From: Streptomyces tuirus
GTDB lineage: Bacteria > Actinomycetota > Actinomycetes > Streptomycetales > Streptomycetaceae
Length of the DNA stretch: 64,000 nucleotides
Assembly: GCA_018195615.1 (NCBI GenBank)
Contig: JAGTPG010000002.1
Span: 682,001 to 746,000 of the forward strand
Direction of reading: 5' to 3'
Positions 18,472-27,440 of this stretch are shown piece by piece (position 1 is the first letter of the stretch; every line of letters starts with the position of its first letter). The notes under the pieces are model-generated. The model was not told where the DNA came from and did no database searches. It worked only from the letters and a program-made list of their open reading frames with translations. The position numbers and the translations under genes were made by a program.

Positions 18472-19232
18472 GAGGGCTCCTTCCCTGCGGTGCCGGCGGT
18501 GCCGAAGGTGTCGCGTACGCGGTCCGCGACGCCGCCGAGGTTCGCCTCGAAGGTGAAGCCCTGCTCGAAGCGGTAGCTGCGGCGGACGTCGACCGGGTCG
18601 ATGCCGTTGATCGCGGCCTTGGCGAGGCGGATGAGGGAGCCGTCCTTGGCGGCGATCTCGCGGGCCAACTCCAGAGCGGCGTCCTGAAGTTGCTCGCGCG
18701 GCACCACCTGCCACACCGACCCGTGCCGATGCAGGTCGGCGGCGGTGACGGTGCGCGAGGTGTAGTACAGGGTCCGCATCAGGTGCTGCGGCACCAGCCG
18801 GGCCAAGTGGGTGGCCGCGCCGAGCGCGCCCCGGTCCAGCTCCGGCAGGCCGAACGTCGCGTCGTCGCTCGCCACGATCGCGTCCGCGTTTCCCACCAGT
18901 CCGATCCCGCCGCCCACACAGAAGCCGTGCACCGCCGCGACGACCGGGACCTCGCAGTCGTAGACCGCGGCGAACGCCTCGTAGCAGCCGCGGTTGACCC
19001 CGATGAGGGCCGCGTGGTCCGTGCTGCGCTGCAGTTCCTTGATGTCGACGCCGGCGTTGAAGCCGCGTCCGGCCGCCGTCAGCACCACACACCGCACCTC
19101 GGGATCGGCCCCCGCTGCGCGGACCGCGGCGGCCAGGTCGTACCAGCCCCGCACCGGGAGCGCGTTGACGGGCGGGAAGTCCATGGTGACAACGGCGACG
19201 CCCTCTTGCGGGGCGGAGGTGGAGACACCCAT
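18468..19232 (-). CDS. echA20: Crotonase-fold ring-opening hydrolase, EchA20-like
   Basis: The 254-residue protein has FPPVNALPVRGW, GRGFNAGVDIKELQR (oxyanion-hole region, about 56-70) and HGFCVGGGIGLVGNADAIVAS. It heads the echA20-ipdA-ipdB-ipdC operon directly behind operator site 2. EchA20 is a hydrolase that opens ring D of HIEC-CoA. The gene order makes this assignment stronger than a generic enoyl-CoA hydratase call. The ATG at 19232 is used here; a GTG two codons later is possible. Confidence 0.85.
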   Translation of the reverse strand: MGVSTSAPQEGVAVVTMDFPPVNALPVRGWYDLAAAVRAAGADPEVRCVVLTAAGRGFNAGVDIKELQRSTDHAALIGVNRGCYEAFAAVYDCEVPVVAAVHGFCVGGGIGLVGNADAIVASDDATFGLPELDRGALGAATHLARLVPQHLMRTLYYTSRTVTAADLHRHGSVWQVVPREQLQDAALELAREIAAKDGSLIRLAKAAINGIDPVDVRRSYRFEQGFTFEANLGGVADRVRDTFGTAGTAGKEPS

Positions 19233-19251
19233 GAGCGGATCAGCTACCTTT

Positions 19252-19273
19252 CCACCAAACGTTTGTTAGGTGG
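19252..19273. promoter_or_regulatory. Putative KstR2-type operator, site 2
   Basis: CCACCAAACGTTTGTTAGG (19252-19270), extended by TGG, is a near-perfect inverted repeat between the divergent echA20 operon (start 19232) and SDR operon (start 19311). It matches site 1 in the core ACCAAAC-N2-TTGTTAG. Two such sites in exactly the two divergent promoters of the module, and none seen inside it, fit one repressor controlling four transcripts. Confidence 0.75.
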
Positions 19274-19310
19274 AAGATAGCAGCGGTCCACGCGCTGCGG
19301 GAGGTGTCCA

Positions 19311-20087
19311 TTGACATCGATCACCGATCTGTCGGGGTCCGTCGCCGTCGTCACCGGCGGCACGCGGGGCGTCGGCGCGGGCATCACCCGCGCCTTGCTG
19401 GAGGCCGGCGCCGAGGTCGTCGCATGCGCGCGGCGTGCCCCTGAGAAGCCGGTCGAGACGGGCGGGCGGACGGCCCGTTTCATGGCCGTCGACCTGCGCG
19501 ACCAGGAGGCGACCGTCTCCTTCTTCGACCGGGTCCGGGAGGAATACGGCCGTCTGGACACACTGGTCAACAACGCCGGCGGCACCCCGTACCGCATGCT
19601 CGACGAAGGCGGAGCCGAACGGCACGCACGGGTCGTCGAGCTGAATCTGCTCGCCCCGCTGACCGCCTCGCTCGCCGCGTACGAGGTGATGCGCGACCAG
19701 CCCGGCGGCGGGTCGATCCTGATGATCGGCAGCGTCAGCGGCACCCGCCCCTCCCCCGGCACGGCGGCGTACGGCGCCGCCAAGGCCGGTCTCGAGAACC
19801 TGGCGCGGACGATGGCGGTCGAATGGGCCCCGCGGATCCGCGTCAACACCCTCGTCCTGGGCATGGTGCGCACCGAACTCTCGCACCTGCACTACGGCGA
19901 CGAGGACGGCATCGCCGCCGTCGGCCGCACCGTGCCGCTCGGCCGCCTCGCCGAACCGGCGGACATCGGCGACGCCTGCGTCTTCCTCGCCTCCGACCGC
20001 GCCTCCTACATCAGCGGCGCCAGCCTCCTGGTGCACGGCGGTGGGGAACGGCCGGCCTTTCTGGACGCGGCCACCGCCAACAAGTAG
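19311..20087 (+). CDS. Short-chain dehydrogenase (Rv3549c-like), TTG start
   Basis: A TTG at 19311 lies a good distance behind GGGAGG and is the only start that fits; the 258-residue protein begins MTSITDLSG. It shows TGGTRGVGAGI (NAD(P) loop), NNAG, the catalytic Ser in MIGSVSG and YGAAK. It is the first gene behind operator site 2 on the plus strand. In Mycobacterium the Rv3548c-Rv3549c SDR pair is divergent from echA20 in the same way. The role in C/D-ring catabolism is genetically implied but the reaction is not assigned. Confidence 0.85.
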   Translation: MTSITDLSGSVAVVTGGTRGVGAGITRALLEAGAEVVACARRAPEKPVETGGRTARFMAVDLRDQEATVSFFDRVREEYGRLDTLVNNAGGTPYRMLDEGGAERHARVVELNLLAPLTASLAAYEVMRDQPGGGSILMIGSVSGTRPSPGTAAYGAAKAGLENLARTMAVEWAPRIRVNTLVLGMVRTELSHLHYGDEDGIAAVGRTVPLGRLAEPADIGDACVFLASDRASYISGASLLVHGGGERPAFLDAATANK

Positions 20088-20121
20088 GCCACCGCCAAAC
20101 AAGTAGGCCACCGCCAACAAC
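20070..20121. repeat. 18-19-bp tandem repeat through the SDR stop codon
   Basis: The unit GCCACCGCCAACAAGTAG occurs at 20070-20087 (where TAG is the stop), again with one extra A at 20088-20106, and as a 15-base partial copy at 20107-20121. The duplication repeats the last codons and the stop of the first SDR in the spacer before the second SDR. Confidence 0.85.
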
Positions 20122-20149
20122 GCCCCACCATCGGAAGGACATCGACACC

Positions 20150-21059
20150 ATGACCGGACTGTGCACCGCACGCGTCGTCGCCGTCACCGGAGCCGGCCGC
20201 GGACTCGGCCGCGCCCACGCCCTCGCCTTCGCCGCCGAGGGCGCCAAGGTCGTCGTCAACGACCTCGGCGTCGGCCTCGACGGCACCGGAGCAACCGCCG
20301 GCCCCGCACAGCAGGTCGCCGACGAGATCCGGGCACGGGGCGGGGACGCCGTCGCCCACACCGGCGACATCACCACCAGCGACGGCGCCGCCTCCCTCGT
20401 ACGCACCGCCCTGGACACGTACGGCCGCCTCGACACGCTCGTCAACAACGCCGGGTTCCTGCGCGACCGCATGCTCGTCAACCTCGACGAGGACGACTGG
20501 GACGCCGTCATGCGCGTCCATCTGCGCGGACATTTCCTGCCGTTGAAGCACGCCGCCGCGCACTGGCGGGCCGAGGCGAAGGCGGGCCGCACGCCCGAGG
20601 CCCGGGTGATCAACACCAGTTCCGGTGCCGGGCTCCTCGGCAGTGTCGGGCAGGGCAACTACTCCGCCGCCAAGGCCGGCATCGTCGGCCTCACCCTGGT
20701 CGCCGCCGCCGAGATGCGCCGCTACGGAGTGCAGGTCAACGCCATCGCACCGGCCGCCCGCACCCGCATGACAGAACAGACCTTCGCCGACACCATGGCG
20801 GCGCCTGCGGACGGCGCCTTCGACGCCATGGCCCCGAGAACGTCTCCCCGCTCGTCGTCTGGCTCGGCTCCGCCGCTTCGGCCGGCGTGACCGGCCGCGT
20901 CTTCGAGGCCGAGGGCGGACGCATCACCGTCATGGAGGGGTGGCGCCCCGGCCCGACCGCCGACAAGGGCGTCCGCTGGAGCCCGCGGAGGCGGGCGAGA
21001 CGGCGCTGAAGCTGCTGGCGGAGGCGGAGGCGCCGCAGCCGGTGTACGGGGCTCAGTAG
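20150..21059 (+). CDS. Short-chain dehydrogenase (Rv3548c-like; two apparent frameshifts)
   Basis: ATG at 20150 is preceded by GGAAGGAC. The protein shows TGAGRGLGRAHALAFAAEGA, NNAGFLRDRMLVNL, SSGAGLLGSVGQGNYSAAKAG (as INTSSGAGLLGS and YSAAK) and VNAIAPAARTRMT. This is the pattern of the about 300-residue SDRs related to the dehydrogenase part of multifunctional MFE-2 enzymes. One C restored in CCCC (20832-20835) and one in CCC (20982-20984) give NVSPLVVWLGS, GGRITVMEGW and the end AEAPQPVYGAQ at 21059. It is cotranscribed with the preceding SDR behind operator site 2. Confidence 0.8.
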
Positions 21060-21104
21060 CCGGTGGAGGCTCAGTAACCGACCGCCCCCGTCCGTCGGGC
21101 AAGG

Positions 21105-21170
21105 TCAGTGCTCGTCCAGGCCGCTGACGCGGATGCCCGAGCGGACCTTGTAGCGCTGTTGACGCCGATG
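21105..21170 (-). pseudogene. Short 3' remnant of an unidentified minus-strand gene
   Basis: The minus strand reads QQRYKVRSGIRVSGLDEH and a stop at 21105-21107, which looks like an ordinary protein C-terminus. Upstream of about 21170 it becomes unrelated. It abuts the 5'-truncated P450 head to head. I cannot assign the family from 18 residues. Confidence 0.3.
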
Positions 21171-21181
21171 AGCACGGCGGT

Positions 21182-22081
21182 GAGCGGCTCCAGCTGACCA
21201 AGACCCTGGACGCGGCCCTCGCCAAGGGCACCTTCGACTTCGTCGCCGACGTCTCCGCCGACTTCCCGATCAACGTCCTCGCCCGACTCCTCGACGTCCC
21301 GCCGGAGGACAACCAGCAGCTCATCGACTGGGGCAACCGGATCATCGGCCACACCGACCCCGACTACGCGGACGTCCTTCTGCACAGCGAGGAGAGCGAG
21401 AAGTACCGCGACCTGCCGTTTCGTTCCCCCGCGTCGATCGAAGTCTTCGAGTACGGACGGGAGTTGGCGCGGCAGCGGCGCGGCGGCGACGGTACGGACC
21501 TGGTCTCGAAGTTGGTCAACACCACGCCGCGCGACGGCGTCCCGCTCTCGGCCCAGGACTTCGACAACTACTTCCTGCTCCTGGTGGTGGCGGGCAACGA
21601 GACGACCCGCCACACCATCTCCCACTCCATGCTGGCCCTGCTGCAACACCCCGAGCAGTTGGCGAGGCTGAAGGACGACCCGTCGCTGATCCCCACGGCG
21701 GTCGAGGAGTTCCTGCGCTGGGCCCCGCCCGTCTACCACTTCCGCCGCACCGCCACCCGCGATGTCGAACTCGGCGGCAAGCACATCAGGGAGGGCGACA
21801 AGGTCGTCATGTGGTACGCCTCCGGCAACCGCGACGAAGAAGTCTTCGGCAACCCCTACGACTTCGACGTCACCCGGCAGCACAACGACCACGTCACCTT
21901 CGGCAAGGGCAGCCCCCACCTGTGCCTGGGCAATCTCCTCGCCCGCACCGAGATCCGCATCGTGTTCGAGGAGCTCATTCCGCGCGTCGCCGACATCAAG
22001 CTCGCCGGCGACGTCCCCCGGGTCCGCTCCAACTTCGTCAACGGCATCAAGAAGCTGCCGGTCGAGGTCACCCTGGCCTGA
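21182..22081 (+). pseudogene. Cytochrome P450, 5'-truncated
   Basis: From about 21182 the frame reads QLTKTLDAALAKGTFDFVAD, FPINVLARLLDVPPED, then the I-helix LLVVAGNETTRH, the K-helix ExxR in EEFLRW and the heme loop FGKGSPHLCLGN. The heme loop resembles the FGGGGPHxC form of steroid-active CYP124/125/142 enzymes. About 300 of 400 residues are present. The N-terminal 100-120 residues and a start are absent, and the sequence just before is part of another gene on the opposite strand. Its place next to the steroid module suggests a former steroid hydroxylase. Confidence 0.72.
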
Positions 22082-23102
22082 CCTGGCCGGTGAGCGGCCG
22101 AACGGGCTCCGGGGCGGCACAGCCCGTCTGACCAGCGAGCGGCCCTCCTGGGGTTGAGCCAGCAGGCCCCGACCGGGATGAAGGCGTGGTGGATGCGGGG
22201 ATTCCAAGTGCAGGGCCGTTACCGCGCCTTCCGAGGCGCTCCCCGCCTCCATCGATCACGCGCCGGCCAGGCACCCTCCGGCTTCATTCGCGACGCCACC
22301 CCCGAGGGCCCCACGCGACCACGAACGGCCCCACTCCACTAGGAGGACTCGCTTGTGGAGCAGGAGGGCCGGACACTCGGGTGCCCGGCCCTGGGATCAG
22401 TTTTTCTTGAACAGTGCGCCTGCGCCGTTTGCGACGGTCTCCAGGCCGAGGGTGCGGAGGAGCTTCCACGAGGTGGCTGCGGCGGCGGTCGGCCGACGCC
22501 GGGGCACGATCTCCGACTCCGCACGATCTTGGACCAGCCTACGGGTTCACGACCACACACTCGATCCCAGATAGCCAGCGTCCGGGCAGCCAACCATCCA
22601 TCCCGTCCGGTCCCGCTCGCTCCCAATCGCCCGCACTGCTGCCGCACCATGACCCAAACCGGCGCCGCCAGACCGAGATCCGGACCACTTCCGGAACACC
22701 CCGCCCAAAGGCTACGCCAACTACAGATTTCCCTGCCCACGGTGATCGCTCGCGGCCGCTGGGCAATGCACCGGTTCACCATTCCGTTCGCCTCGGACCT
22801 GGCCCTCGTGTTCTCGGGCCTCAGCTTCATTCAGGACCAGGCGACGAATGCTGGCCGTTCAGCCCCAGATGGCCGAGTTCAACGCAGCGTAGTCAGCACC
22901 AAGTCAGCACGGGAGTCCTCGGACAGCACTCTCGCGGGCTCAGCTGAGGGCTCTCGTGGAGGCGTCGGCGACGCGGTCATGGTGACCGCACGCACCTGCG
23001 CACCCGTAACTATGGTGTCCCACCACATGTGCCACTGACCTGCGAATTCCTACGGTATGGCGACACGAAAACGTCCCCGCCAACCGCATGGAAGTGGTGC
23101 CG
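22082..23102. other. 1-kb stretch without a supported gene
   Basis: Base composition is less biased than in the neighbours and no long frame shows streptomycete codon use. A minus-strand end reading SWKLLRTLGLETVANGAG and stopping at 22397 looks like a short gene remnant of unknown family. The right end should contain the promoter of the MHS transporter. I see no transposase, integrase or tRNA. Confidence 0.5.
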
Positions 23103-24488
23103 ATGTCCACCCCCGCGACCGCTCCCCCACCCCCCGCCAGCCTCAAGCGCATCGTCGCCGCCAGCCTCATCGGCACCACCATCGAGTGGTACGACTTCTT
23201 CCTCTACGGCTCCGCCGCCGCGCTCGTGTTCAACAAGCTGTTCTTCCCGGACTCCGACCCGCTCGTCGGCACGCTGCTGTCGTTCCTGACCTACGCGGTC
23301 GGGTTCGCCGCCCGGCCGCTGGGCGCGCTGGTGTTCGGGCACTACGGTGACCGGCTCGGGCGCAAGAAGTTGCTGGTGCTGAGTCTGCTGCTGATGGGCG
23401 GGGCGACGTTCGCGATCGGGCTGCTGCCGACGCACGCCAGTATCGGAACGGCCGCGCCGGTGCTGCTCACCGTGCTCCGGCTGGTCCAGGGGTTCGCGCT
23501 CGGCGGTGAGTGGGGCGGTGCCGTGCTGCTGGTGTCGGAGCACGGGGACGCGCGGCGGCGCGGGTTCTGGGCCTCGTGGCCGCAGACCGGCGCGCCGGCG
23601 GGGCAGTTGCTCGCCACCGGAGTGTTGTCCCTGCTGACGGCCGTGCTGTCGGACGCCGCGTTCGGCAGCTGGGGCTGGCGCATCCCGTTCCTGCTCTCCG
23701 GGGTGCTGGTGATCGTCGGTTTGTGGATTCGTCTGTCTGTCGATGAATCGCCGGTCTTCAAGCAGGCGTTGGCGCAGGCCGAGGCCCGCAAGGCGGAACG
23801 GGCCGGGGACGCGGAGAAGCTTCCGCTCGTCGCCGTGCTGCGGCACCACTGGCGTGACGTCCTGGTCGCGATGGGGGCGCGCATGGCGGAGAACATCAGC
23901 TACTACGTCATCACCGCGTTCATCCTCGTCTACGCCACCACCTCGGCCGGTGTCTCCAAGCAGACGGCGCTCAACGCGGTCCTGATCGCCTCGGCCGTGC
24001 ACTTCGCGGTCATCCCGGCCTGGGGGGCGCTGTCCGATCGGATCGGACGACGTCCCGTCTATCTGATGGGTGCTGTCGGTGTCGGGCTGTGGATGTTTCC
24101 GTTCTTCTCGCTGATCGACACCGGCGGCTTCGGCAACCTGATTCTCGCCGTCACGGTGGGTCTGGTGCTGCACGGGGCGATGTACGCGCCCCAGGCCGCG
24201 TTCTTCTCGGAGATGTTCGCGACGCGGATGCGCTACTCCGGCGCGTCCATCGGCGCCCAGTTCGCCTCGGTCGCGGCGGGTGCGCCCGCGCCGCTGATCG
24301 CCACCGCGCTGCTGTCGGACTACGGCAGCTCCACACCGATCGCCCTGTACGTCATCGCCGCCGCCGTGCTCACGGTCGTCGCGGTGGCGGCGGCCAAGGA
24401 GACCCGTCACCGGGACCTGGCCGACGTCGCCCCACCCGCCGACGCGGAGGCCGCGACCACCTCGACGACGGGCGCCCGCACCGTCTGA
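23103..24488 (+). CDS. MHS-family (metabolite:H+ symporter) major facilitator
   Basis: ATG at 23103 has GGAAG about 8 nt upstream; an ATG at 23088 is less well placed. The 461-residue protein has about 12 membrane segments and the MHS signatures TTIEWYDFFLYGSAAALVF, FGHYGDRLGRKK between TM2 and TM3, and FALGGEWGGAVLLVSE. Family members such as ShiA, KgtP and ProP import organic acids or compatible solutes with protons. A 3-hydroxybutyrate dehydrogenase and a GAF/PucR regulator are the nearest neighbours, so a short hydroxyacid is a reasonable substrate guess. It ends in a shared bidirectional terminator. Confidence 0.9.
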   Translation: MSTPATAPPPPASLKRIVAASLIGTTIEWYDFFLYGSAAALVFNKLFFPDSDPLVGTLLSFLTYAVGFAARPLGALVFGHYGDRLGRKKLLVLSLLLMGGATFAIGLLPTHASIGTAAPVLLTVLRLVQGFALGGEWGGAVLLVSEHGDARRRGFWASWPQTGAPAGQLLATGVLSLLTAVLSDAAFGSWGWRIPFLLSGVLVIVGLWIRLSVDESPVFKQALAQAEARKAERAGDAEKLPLVAVLRHHWRDVLVAMGARMAENISYYVITAFILVYATTSAGVSKQTALNAVLIASAVHFAVIPAWGALSDRIGRRPVYLMGAVGVGLWMFPFFSLIDTGGFGNLILAVTVGLVLHGAMYAPQAAFFSEMFATRMRYSGASIGAQFASVAAGAPAPLIATALLSDYGSSTPIALYVIAAAVLTVVAVAAAKETRHRDLADVAPPADAEAATTSTTGARTV

Positions 24489-24495
24489 GACGTCC

Positions 24496-24573
24496 CGGCA
24501 CCGACCCCCGTGCGTCCCGGCCCCCGTGCGTCCCGGCCCCGTGCGTCTGCCGAGCGTACGGGGGTCAGTGCCG
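24496..24573. terminator. Bidirectional terminator with internal 16-bp tandem repeats
   Basis: Arms at 24496-24511 and 24558-24573 are complementary over 16 bp with one mismatch. The loop contains the 16-bp unit CCCCCGTGCGTCCCGG twice in tandem (24505-24536) and a decayed third copy. The element sits between convergent genes and overlaps the regulator's stop codon. Confidence 0.65.
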
Positions 24574-26508
24574 TCCCGGTGCCGACAACCGGTGCAGACG
24601 CAGGGCGAGTTGGATCTCCAGCGCGCGGGCCGGACTCTGCCAGTCGTCGCCGAGGAGGCGGCCCACGCGCTCCAGGCGCTGGGCGACCGTGTTCACATGG
24701 ACGTGCAGTTCGTCCTTGGTGCGGGCGGGACTCATGCCGCAGGCGAAGTACGCGTCGAGCGTGCGCAGCAGCTCGGTGCCGCGTCGGGCGTCGTACTCGG
24801 CGACCTCGCCGATGGTGCGGTCGACGAAGCCCGGGATGTCGCGGTCGCCGGCCAGGAGCAGTCCCAGGAAGCCGAAGTCCTCGGCGGCGGCCCCGTCCCC
24901 GCTGCGGCCGAGGAGCCGGAGGGCGTCGAGGCACCGCCGGGCCTCCGCGTAGGCCGTGGCCACGGCGTCGGGGCGGGTGGCGAGGTCCTCGGCGGGTGCG
25001 GAGGCCCCGACAGTGACCGGCGCGTGGACCGCCGTGCCCAGATGCCGGGCGGCGCGGCGGGCCACGGCGGTGGCGGTGTCGCCGGGCTCGAGGGGCAGCA
25101 GCAGGACGGTGCCGCCGTCGCGCGCGGCGGCCAGGCCGTGCCGGGTCGCTGCCAGGTGGGACGCCGCGGCCGCCAGACGTCTGCGGGCGTCCGCCTCCTG
25201 GTCGGCGTCGGCCGCGTCGCCCTCGAGACGCGCGGCCAGCACCACGTGCACGGCGTCGAGGTCGGCGTGCAGGCGGGCCGCGCGCTCCCGCAGCAGGCGC
25301 GGATCGCGGTCGCGGGCGTCCAGCAGGTCGTCCAGGAGCTCGCCGCGCACGCGCTGTTCGGCGTCGGCGGCGGACCGGCGGGCGAGCAGCAGCAGGGACG
25401 TGACCATGGCGGCGCGCTCCAGAGTGCGCTGGTCGACGGGGTCGAGCCCCGGATGGCCACGCAGCACCAGTGCGCCGAGCAGTTCCCCGCCGGCGGCGAC
25501 GGCGGCGATCCAGTCGTCCTCGTGCCGCACCGCGTGCCCCTCCGCGCGGGAGACCTCCAGGGCTTCGGACGGTGCCGCGGCGGCCTCGGCGAACTCGACC
25601 GTGCCGTCGAGGACCTCGGAGACCGCGGCGGCCACGTCGTGGACCCCGCCGCCGCGCAGCACCAGCTCGGCAAGCCGGTCGTGCACGTCGGAGGCGCGCT
25701 CGATGACACCGCTGCGGTCCCGGATGATCTCGTTGGCCCGCTCCAGGCCGGCTAGGGCCGACCGGGTCTCGGCGAGCAGGTTGGCGGTGTCGATGGCGGC
25801 CGCGGCGAGGGCCGCGAACGAGCCGAGCAGGGCGATCTGCTCCCGCTCGAAGACCCGGGCGCGACGGTCCGCGGCGAACAGCACGCCGATGACGTGGTGT
25901 CCGAGTGTCAGCGGCACGCCGAGGATGGCGACGAGCCCCTCGTCCCGCACACCCGCGTCGATGGTGAGGGTGTGCTGGAAGCGGTCGTCCTTGAAGTAGT
26001 CGTCGGTGACATAGGGGCGTGCGGTCTGGGCGACCAGGCCGCCGAGCCCCTCCCCCATCCCCAGCCGCAGTTGCTGGAACCGGGCCGCGACCGAGCCCTC
26101 GGTGACCCGCATGTAGGTGTCGCCCCGCGCCGGGTCGTTCAGGCTGAGGTACGCGACGTCCGTGCCCAGCAGTGACCGGGCGCGCTGCACGATCGCCTGC
26201 AGCACGGCGTCCAGGTCGCGCAGGCCGGCGAGGTCGTGGGCGGTCTCGAACAGCGCGGACAGCTCGGCCTCGCGCCGGCGCCGTCCCTCCAGCTCCGAGC
26301 GCACGCGCAGGGCGAGCGGCTTGGCCCGCTGGAGCGCGGCGATCCACTCCGCCGGGCGTCCCTCGGCGCGCGCGAGCAGCACCGGCTGCTCGTAGGCCTC
26401 CGCGGACGCGCCCCGGGCCAGGAGCTCGAGGTACGGCGTCTCGGCGCTCGCCGTCGGGGCCTCGGCACCGGCGGAGCGCTCGGCTTGCTGTACGTGATCG
26501 CTGGACAT
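24565..26508 (-). CDS. GAF-domain / PucR-type helix-turn-helix regulator
   Basis: The 647-residue protein starts at ATG 26508 (another at 26526 is possible). Residues about 75-240 are a GAF sensor (LFETAHDLAGLRDLDAVLQA, then LGVPLTLGHHVIGVLFAADR). A coiled segment follows, then a second sensor-like region. The C-terminus is the PucR/CdaR helix-turn-helix (LLRTLDAYFACGMSPARTKD and LHVHVNTVAQRLERVGRLLG). Such proteins usually activate adjacent catabolic genes in response to a metabolite. It is flanked by the convergent MHS transporter and the co-directional 3-hydroxybutyrate dehydrogenase. Confidence 0.88.
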   Translation of the reverse strand: MSSDHVQQAERSAGAEAPTASAETPYLELLARGASAEAYEQPVLLARAEGRPAEWIAALQRAKPLALRVRSELEGRRRREAELSALFETAHDLAGLRDLDAVLQAIVQRARSLLGTDVAYLSLNDPARGDTYMRVTEGSVAARFQQLRLGMGEGLGGLVAQTARPYVTDDYFKDDRFQHTLTIDAGVRDEGLVAILGVPLTLGHHVIGVLFAADRRARVFEREQIALLGSFAALAAAAIDTANLLAETRSALAGLERANEIIRDRSGVIERASDVHDRLAELVLRGGGVHDVAAAVSEVLDGTVEFAEAAAAPSEALEVSRAEGHAVRHEDDWIAAVAAGGELLGALVLRGHPGLDPVDQRTLERAAMVTSLLLLARRSAADAEQRVRGELLDDLLDARDRDPRLLRERAARLHADLDAVHVVLAARLEGDAADADQEADARRRLAAAASHLAATRHGLAAARDGGTVLLLPLEPGDTATAVARRAARHLGTAVHAPVTVGASAPAEDLATRPDAVATAYAEARRCLDALRLLGRSGDGAAAEDFGFLGLLLAGDRDIPGFVDRTIGEVAEYDARRGTELLRTLDAYFACGMSPARTKDELHVHVNTVAQRLERVGRLLGDDWQSPARALEIQLALRLHRLSAPGRH

Positions 26509-26585
26509 GCCCACAGGATTCACCATGCCCCGGCCGTCCCGTCAGGCCTGTGGAAAACTCCCCGGCCGACGGACGGACCGGTCCC

Positions 26586-27386
26586 TCAGTGAGCGGTCCA
26601 GCCGCCGTCGAGGACGAGCGAGGTACCGGTCACGAACGACGCCTGCGGGCTGCACAGATACACCACGGCCTCGGCGACCTCCTCCGGTTCGATGAGCCGT
26701 TTTACGGCGCTGTCCTGCAGCAGCACCTCGGACAGGACCCGCCCCTCGGGGATGCCGTGCGCCCGGGCCTGGTCGGCGAGCTGCTTCTCGACCAGTGGGG
26801 TGCGCACATAGGCGGGGTTCACACAGTTCGAGGTGACACCGTGGGGAGCTCCTTCGAGGGCGGCGGTCTTGGACAGTCCCTCCAGCCCGTGTTTGGCGGC
26901 CACATAGGCCGACTTGTAGGCCGAGGCGCGCAGCCCATGGACGGAGGACACATTCACGATGCGGCCCCACCGCTGCCCGTACATATGGGGCAGGGCACTG
27001 CGGATGAGCCGGAACGGTGCCTCCAGCATCACGGTGAGCACGGTGTGGAAGACGTCGGGCGGGAACTCCTCCAGGGGCCGCACCAGCTGGATTCCGGCGT
27101 TGTTGACGAGGACGTCGGTGCCCGCGGCGGCCTGTTCGGCGGCGTCCAGGTCGGTGAGGTCGAGGACGTGCGGTTCCACGGTGCCCGTGAGGTCGTGTCC
27201 CTGTGCGGCGAGCGTCTCCAGGCCTGCGGCGTCCCGGTCGACCGCTCTCACCTTGGCCCCGGCGGCCGCGAGCCGCAGCGCGCAGGCGCGGCCGATGCCG
27301 CCGGCGGCGCCGGTGACGAGCGCGGTGCGGCCGCCGAGGTCGAGCGGGGAGGCGTGGGGAGCCGGAAGGACACGGGGCGCGGTCAT
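26586..27386 (-). CDS. 3-hydroxybutyrate dehydrogenase (SDR family)
   Basis: The 266-residue SDR has TGAAGGIGRACALRLAAAGA, NNAGIQLVRPLEEFP, the catalytic segment NVSSVHGLRASAYKSAYVAAKHGLEG (Ser and YVAAK) and NCVNPAYVRTPLVEKQ. The last motif and the SAYVAAKHG block are characteristic of D-3-hydroxybutyrate dehydrogenases, which oxidise 3-hydroxybutyrate to acetoacetate with NAD. It lies 77 bp upstream of the PucR-type regulator on the same strand. With the MHS transporter it forms a likely uptake and oxidation unit for a polyhydroxybutyrate monomer. Confidence 0.85.
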   Translation of the reverse strand: MTAPRVLPAPHASPLDLGGRTALVTGAAGGIGRACALRLAAAGAKVRAVDRDAAGLETLAAQGHDLTGTVEPHVLDLTDLDAAEQAAAGTDVLVNNAGIQLVRPLEEFPPDVFHTVLTVMLEAPFRLIRSALPHMYGQRWGRIVNVSSVHGLRASAYKSAYVAAKHGLEGLSKTAALEGAPHGVTSNCVNPAYVRTPLVEKQLADQARAHGIPEGRVLSEVLLQDSAVKRLIEPEEVAEAVVYLCSPQASFVTGTSLVLDGGWTAH

Positions 27387-27440
27387 GCCTCGACCCTAGG
27401 CAGCGCCCACGCTCGACCCCATGTGGTCATGCCCCATAGT

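Noticed and set aside
22355..23038. 227-codon plus-strand frame in the 1-kb gap
   Set aside because: Codon use and composition do not fit a streptomycete gene and no motif is visible.
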